Below, one piece after another: positions 5,901 through 8,259 of a DNA stretch of 8,259 bases. A model generated the notes under the pieces. It was not told the origin of the DNA, did no database searches, and was given only the letters and a program-made list of their open reading frames with translations. The stretch is from Nanobdellota archaeon (GTDB lineage Archaea; Nanobdellota; Nanobdellia; Pacearchaeales; GW2011-AR1). Location of the stretch: positions 1 through 8,259 of the forward strand of contig JAHKAF010000102.1 in NCBI GenBank assembly GCA_018825865.1, given 5' to 3'. The first letter of the stretch is position 1; each line of letters starts with the position of its first letter. The translations under genes were made by a program, and so were the position numbers.

Positions 5901-7983
5901 ATTAAATCCTAAAATAGTGGTTGATAATTATGGAACAAAAGAAAAGAAAGTAGTGGGTTTTGAAACTATCGGGTTTGATAATGATTTAAAGAGTGTTAAG
6001 ATAAATAATTTTACTAAGCATTCAAAGAATTCCATGTTTGAAATTAAGACTTCTTTAGGTAAAAAAATAAAAGTTACTGAAAATCATAAGTTTTTAGTTG
6101 CTGGAAAAATTAAATCGGCATCTTCACTTCAAATAGGGGATAAATTACCTTTACCGAGGAGGATTAAGATTAAGTCAAATGATTTGAAGGAGGTTAATTT
6201 AGCTGAATTGTTGGGCGCTGAGAAATTAATGGTGAGAAAGATTGGAGAGATTTTTTTAAAATTAAGTGATAAGGAAAAAGAAAAGATTCTCGGAGATTTA
6301 AAAATTAGTAAAAAGCAATTTATGAATTATAAATTAAGAGATAGTTATCCTATTGAGTTTGTTTTGAGGTTAAATGAAAAATTGAAGAAAGAGGTTTTTA
6401 GAAAAGGGTTTCTTGCAACTAAGAGAGATAATATTGAGGTGCCGATAATTGTTAAATTAGATAAAGAGCTTTTAGAAGTCATTGGGTTGTATATTGCTGA
6501 AGGGTATGCAAGAAGTGTAGGCGGTAAAAAAGGTTTGAATCAAATTTATATTGCTTCAGAAGATAAGTCTTTGAGAGAATTTGTTAAAAAAACTATTGAG
6601 AAACATTTTGGGTTAATTCCGAGTGAGAGGAAAGAAGATAGGGTAACTTTTTCTTCGAGGGTTTTATATTTGTTCTTCACAAAAATTTTAGAATGTGGAA
6701 GCAATGCAAAGAGTAAAAGAATTCCCAGTTTATTTTTTGATTTGCCTTTGGAAAAGTTGTCTGCAGTTTTAAGAGGGTATTTTGAAGGAGACGGTTCTGT
6801 TAGTAAGTCTGATAAGAGAATATCTTGTGATAGTGTTAGTGATGGGCTGCTTTATGATTTGGAGTTTTGTTTAGCAAGATTTGGAATTTTTGCTAAGAGA
6901 TATGAGTATGAAAAACAACCCGGGCCGCGAGTTAGGGAATTTTATATTAGGAAAAAGAGGGAGATTCCTAATTTTAGAATAACTAAATTGACGATTGGGT
7001 CGGATTTTGTTGATAGTTTTAAGGAAATTGGATTTTTGTCCTCGAGAAAAAAGAAAGTTTTTGATTATATTGTTAAGAAAAGTTTTAGTGGAATGAGGAT
7101 TGATTATAATGAGAATTTTGTTTATGATCCAATTATTTCTATTGAGGGTATTGGAGAGAAGGAAAGTTATTGTTTGAATGTTGATACAGAAAATCATTTG
7201 GTTATAGGGAATTCTATTGTTAGTGCACAATGCGACGGTGATGAAGCAGCGATTATGTTACTGGGGGATGTTTTGTTGAATTTTTCGAGGAAGTTTTTAC
7301 CTTCGCATAGAGGCGGGACTCAGGACGCGCCGTTGGTTTTGAATGCAAAAATTGATGCTGGTGAAGTTGATGACCAGATTTTGGATTTTGAATTTGTGAG
7401 GGGTTATCCTTTGGAGCTTTATGAGAAGGCAGAGGAGAGGAAGCACTCGTCTGAGGTTAAGGGAATTAAGATTTGTAAAGATGTTTTGAGAGAGGGTGGA
7501 AATCCGTTTGTTGGTATTGGATTTACGCACGATACTTCGAATTTTAATGATGGTGTTGTATGTTCATCTTATAAGATTTTTCCGACCATGGCAGAGAAAG
7601 TTCGGCACCAGATGGAACTTGTTGAGAGGATTAGGGCTGTGGACACGTCTGATACTGCACGGTTGATTATTGACAGACATTTTATTCGGGACATGAGAGG
7701 TAATTTGAGGAAGTTTTCGATGCAGGGTTTTAGGTGTGTTGCTTGCAATGAGATAATGAGGCGCCCGCCTTTGAATGGAGTTTGTAGTAGGTGCGGGGGG
7801 AAATTGATTTTCACAATTCACGAGGGTGGAATCAAGAAATATCTCGAGCCTGCTTTGGATTTAGCAAAGAAGTATAACTTGTCGCCTTACATGAAACAGA
7901 ATCTGGAATTAGTGAAGAGATATATTGAAAGTATTTTTGGGAAGGAGCTGGAGAAACAAAAAGACTTGAATGAGTATTTTTAA
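2938..7983 (+). CDS. polC: DNA polymerase D large subunit DP2, intein-containing precursor
   Basis: Catalytic subunit of PolD, the archaeal replicative polymerase. The precursor has 1681 residues; removing the 470-residue intein leaves 1211, normal for the family. The ATG at 2938 is preferred over TTG 2914, since family proteins begin just before the YF..LE motif (residues 6-11). Conserved landmarks in precursor numbering: SGPIRSAG (147-154), the GRPVFGHPSRSGG region (312-324), GTRMGRPEKAK (658-668), a Cys-rich zinc site (C710, C713, C721, C722, C725, C729), and catalytic CDGDE with D1433 and D1435 just after the intein. Then come RGGTQDAPLVL, a C-terminal zinc site (C1600, C1603, C1616, C1619) and a terminal PIP box QKDLNEYF (1674-1681). 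Two poorly conserved linkers, around residues 443-491 and 614-637, carry palindromic repeat inserts. Expression may be coupled to the leader ORF. Identification is certain. Confidence 0.98.
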   Translation: MNAGQYFKNLEKDVRKVYKVMEEARQKGLDPVDKVEVPLAKSMAEKVVALIGTIYPQLIGCGVDKRILELEKKYGKLDSTIAFMIAEEVAKQKFCKFESLLQAIDAGIRIGFAYITLGVVASPIEGFTELKLGKTREGKDYFIAYFSGPIRSAGTTASCVALMLIDYLRELFGYAKYDPTEEEVKRYVTENIDFHERVSNLQYFPTEDEMAFLAKNLPFQIAGEPTERIEVSNYKNLERVETDYIRGGMCLIFSEGLAQKAAKGLRLLNGAKKNGIKSTGFDWIPEYIKLHEKREKGVVDESPTYIQDLVAGRPVFGHPSRSGGFRFRYGLGRVSGFSAVSVHPATMAITDDFIATGTQLKVEKPIKGTITTVCDSIDGPIVKLVNGSVKKIKTKEEARKIYKNVDEIIYLGDILFAFSDVLNRNSVLLKPGYVEEWWGLELKKALLSVPQIVECGGKKTGGSVTPQVYTKEVQEPLRGPEKSSTKIFTKGNNYYDVSFDDAVKLSRKYKIPLHPEYIFYWTEISKEQFLGLVGWLKNSHVSEGKLVLPYNQVEKEEFALGKRALELLGVEHDVTIENVVVSEVNSNALLVNLGMNKLDELECNKFDLGGKEILEVVNEVPKEGTRTSNELLGGRSVLEVVNEVSEFVIKDKAGDFIGTRMGRPEKAKVRKLTGRPNVLFPIGKEGGRLRSVQAACQEGFVKSAFPIYHCKECNKETIYPCCEDCNKKCEKMYYFYKSKDKAFNKVKEDEEKEGTPYCTRSVDINHYFEDAVRKLGLTKEEIPLLIKGIRGTSSEDRVLENLAKGMLRAKHDLQVNKDGTIRFDATELPLISFKPKEISVGVEKLKELGYDKDIDGNDLVSDEQILELMPHDILLPSSPETPDERADDVFMKIANFIDELLVRFYGLKPFYNIKRREDLIGKLGVCMAPHNCAGVICRFIGFSNALGLFASPYMHAAIRRDCFDYDTYFPIKCGGVWKMVKIGDLVDKLNPKIVVDNYGTKEKKVVGFETIGFDNDLKSVKINNFTKHSKNSMFEIKTSLGKKIKVTENHKFLVAGKIKSASSLQIGDKLPLPRRIKIKSNDLKEVNLAELLGAEKLMVRKIGEIFLKLSDKEKEKILGDLKISKKQFMNYKLRDSYPIEFVLRLNEKLKKEVFRKGFLATKRDNIEVPIIVKLDKELLEVIGLYIAEGYARSVGGKKGLNQIYIASEDKSLREFVKKTIEKHFGLIPSERKEDRVTFSSRVLYLFFTKILECGSNAKSKRIPSLFFDLPLEKLSAVLRGYFEGDGSVSKSDKRISCDSVSDGLLYDLEFCLARFGIFAKRYEYEKQPGPRVREFYIRKKREIPNFRITKLTIGSDFVDSFKEIGFLSSRKKKVFDYIVKKSFSGMRIDYNENFVYDPIISIEGIGEKESYCLNVDTENHLVIGNSIVSAQCDGDEAAIMLLGDVLLNFSRKFLPSHRGGTQDAPLVLNAKIDAGEVDDQILDFEFVRGYPLELYEKAEERKHSSEVKGIKICKDVLREGGNPFVGIGFTHDTSNFNDGVVCSSYKIFPTMAEKVRHQMELVERIRAVDTSDTARLIIDRHFIRDMRGNLRKFSMQGFRCVACNEIMRRPPLNGVCSRCGGKLIFTIHEGGIKKYLEPALDLAKKYNLSPYMKQNLELVKRYIESIFGKELEKQKDLNEYF
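4264..4410 (+). repeat. GC-rich structured insert in DP2 with palindromic repeat copy 1
   Basis: This in-frame stretch lies between the conserved GYVEEWWGLELKK and DVSFDDA segments, where most DP2 proteins have a short variable linker. By hand count the lines covering 4261-4380 are about 52-53% GC, against about 32% just after. It holds a 10-base palindrome GGTGTACACC (4338-4347), a hairpin AGAGGT/ACCTCT (4350-4355 with 4362-4367) and a 9-base perfect stem AAAAATCTT/AAGATTTTT (4379-4387 with 4393-4401). The core 4341-4368 resembles a second sequence at 4795-4822. The encoded residues are Gly/Lys/Ser/Thr/Pro-rich and look like an unstructured loop. The exact insert ends cannot be fixed without relatives to align. 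Confidence 0.6.
4777..4869 (+). repeat. 72-base-period direct repeat flanking palindromic repeat copy 2
   Basis: The codons for LEVVNEV occur at 4777-4797 and again at 4849-4869, with only three base differences in 21. The 72-base offset keeps the frame. Only the second copy continues into the conserved DP2 sequence leading to IGTRMGRPEKAK, so the first copy and the 51 bases after it look added. Those 51 bases hold a hairpin AGAGG/CCTCT (4803-4807 with 4817-4821) next to a GGTACC palindrome (4794-4799). The core at 4795-4822 matches copy 1 at 4341-4368. Confidence 0.65.
5821..7230 (+). mobile_element. Full-length DOD (LAGLIDADG) homing-endonuclease intein in DP2
   Basis: Self-splicing element of 470 residues, inserted between D961 and the CDGDE catalytic motif, the same site as the PolII inteins of Pyrococcus. 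Numbering from Cys1: block A CFDYDTYF (1-8); block B with T86 and H89 (TENH); an HTH-like stretch (about 155-190); block C IGLYIAEGY (221-229, acidic E227); block D KRIPSLFF (299-306); block E RGYFEGDGSV (acidic D324); block H-like LEFCLARFGIFAKR; block F SYCLNVDTENH (449-459, H459); block G ending NSIVSAQ (464-470), followed by Cys+1. Both endonuclease acids and the block B Thr and His are present, so splicing and homing may both work. Oddities are Ala-Gln at the end where His-Asn is usual, and Cys451 at the block F position usually held by Asp. Sampled GC (about 23-35%) is lower than in the flanking extein, consistent with separate descent. Confidence 0.95.
7957..7980 (+). other. C-terminal PIP box of DP2 (PCNA binding)
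   Basis: The last eight residues, QKDLNEYF, fit the Q-x-x-h-x-x-aromatic-aromatic consensus exactly and end at the C-terminus. A C-terminal PIP motif is known in DP2 of Pyrococcus and recruits the sliding clamp. It indicates that DP2 has kept full replisome contact in this organism. Confidence 0.8.
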
Positions 7984-8093
7984 TGAGAAGTTCTTGAAAG
8001 GGAAGAAAATGCGAATGAGTTGGAGGGGCAGACGGGGTTAGGGGATTTTATGTGAGTGGGAAAAGTTTTTGTAGTATGGGGAATTAAGAGGAT
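7984..8093 (+). other. G-rich intergenic region with possible oligo-T terminator
   Basis: No gene is seen in these 110 bases. They contain G runs at 8025-8028, 8034-8037, 8041-8044, 8058-8060 and 8078-8081, striking in an AT-rich genome. The first three have short spacers of 5 and 3 bases; the fourth is 13 bases away, so a quadruplex would need a long loop. A T5 run at 8066-8070 could serve as a weak archaeal oligo-T terminator after DP2. Confidence 0.35.
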
Positions 8094-8259
8094 ATGGAAT
8101 TAAAAGGGGTGAAAAATTTTCTTGAAAAGTTAAATCCAGATGATATTGTTTTTGATTCGCATTTTTATAAAAGATTGAGGGAAAGACCGATAAATGAGGG
8201 TATTGTTAGAAGTTTTTTATTTCAATTTGATAGATTAGAAAAGATTGAGAAAGGAAAAG
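8094..8259 (+). CDS. Hypothetical protein, DUF4258-like start (3' end missing)
   Basis: An open frame begins at ATG 8094 and runs through the right edge, giving 55 residues. An in-frame TAA at 8085 excludes an earlier start. A GAGG at 8088-8091 lies only 2 bases before the ATG, so a GTG at 8109 remains possible. The pattern DIVFDSHFYKRLRER followed by IVRSFL recalls the His...Arg...Arg layout of DUF4258 and related small toxin-like proteins, but this is a weak resemblance from a fragment. It is separated from DP2 by 110 non-coding bases and is probably not part of the replication cassette. I do not assign a function. Confidence 0.55.
   Translation, partial: MELKGVKNFLEKLNPDDIVFDSHFYKRLRERPINEGIVRSFLFQFDRLEKIEKGK

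Noticed and set aside
6871..7230. 119-codon frame on the minus strand opposite the intein
   Set aside because: It lies wholly opposite well-conserved intein blocks, is low-complexity (Asn, Ile, Lys) and shows no domain; it is a shadow of the coding strand.
8009..8041. Ten-codon ATG frame after DP2
   Set aside because: Too short, no useful Shine-Dalgarno, and made mostly of the G-rich tract.

Overview
The window is archaeal and AT-rich. It carries an initiator of the Orc1/Cdc6 family followed by both subunits of DNA polymerase D, an enzyme found only in archaea. Single-gene content cannot fix the lineage. The short DP1, the divergent linkers and the low GC suggest a DPANN-like or other uncultivated archaeon (inference).

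Layout, all on the + strand. Bases 1-1173 hold orc1/cdc6, cut by the left edge. Bases 1184-2749 hold the DP1 exonuclease subunit (polB), starting 10 bases after the orc1 stop. A 188-base interval follows. It holds a 15-base direct repeat of the DP1 tail, a strong Shine-Dalgarno and an 18-20 codon leader ORF whose stop overlaps the DP2 start in an ATGA junction. Bases 2938-7983 hold the DP2 catalytic subunit (polC). It is interrupted by a 470-residue LAGLIDADG (DOD) intein at 5821-7230, placed directly before the catalytic Asp-Gly-Asp. Two further in-frame inserts, around 4264-4410 and 4777-4848, carry related palindromic sequences. Bases 7984-8093 are non-coding and G-rich. A short reading frame resembling DUF4258 starts at 8094 and runs off the right edge.

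The three main genes form a replication cassette. Orc1/Cdc6 marks and opens the origin, which in many archaea lies next to its gene and so probably lies left of this window. DP1 proofreads. DP2 polymerises and binds the PCNA clamp through a C-terminal PIP box. DP2 can be active only after the intein splices out, because the intein separates the catalytic aspartates from the upstream part of the protein.

The most unusual signals are: (1) the pair of related palindromic repeats inside DP2, similar at nucleotide level but read in different frames in their 3' halves; (2) the intein's atypical Ala-Gln C-terminus and a Cys at the block F position usually held by Asp; (3) the coupled leader ORF in front of DP2.
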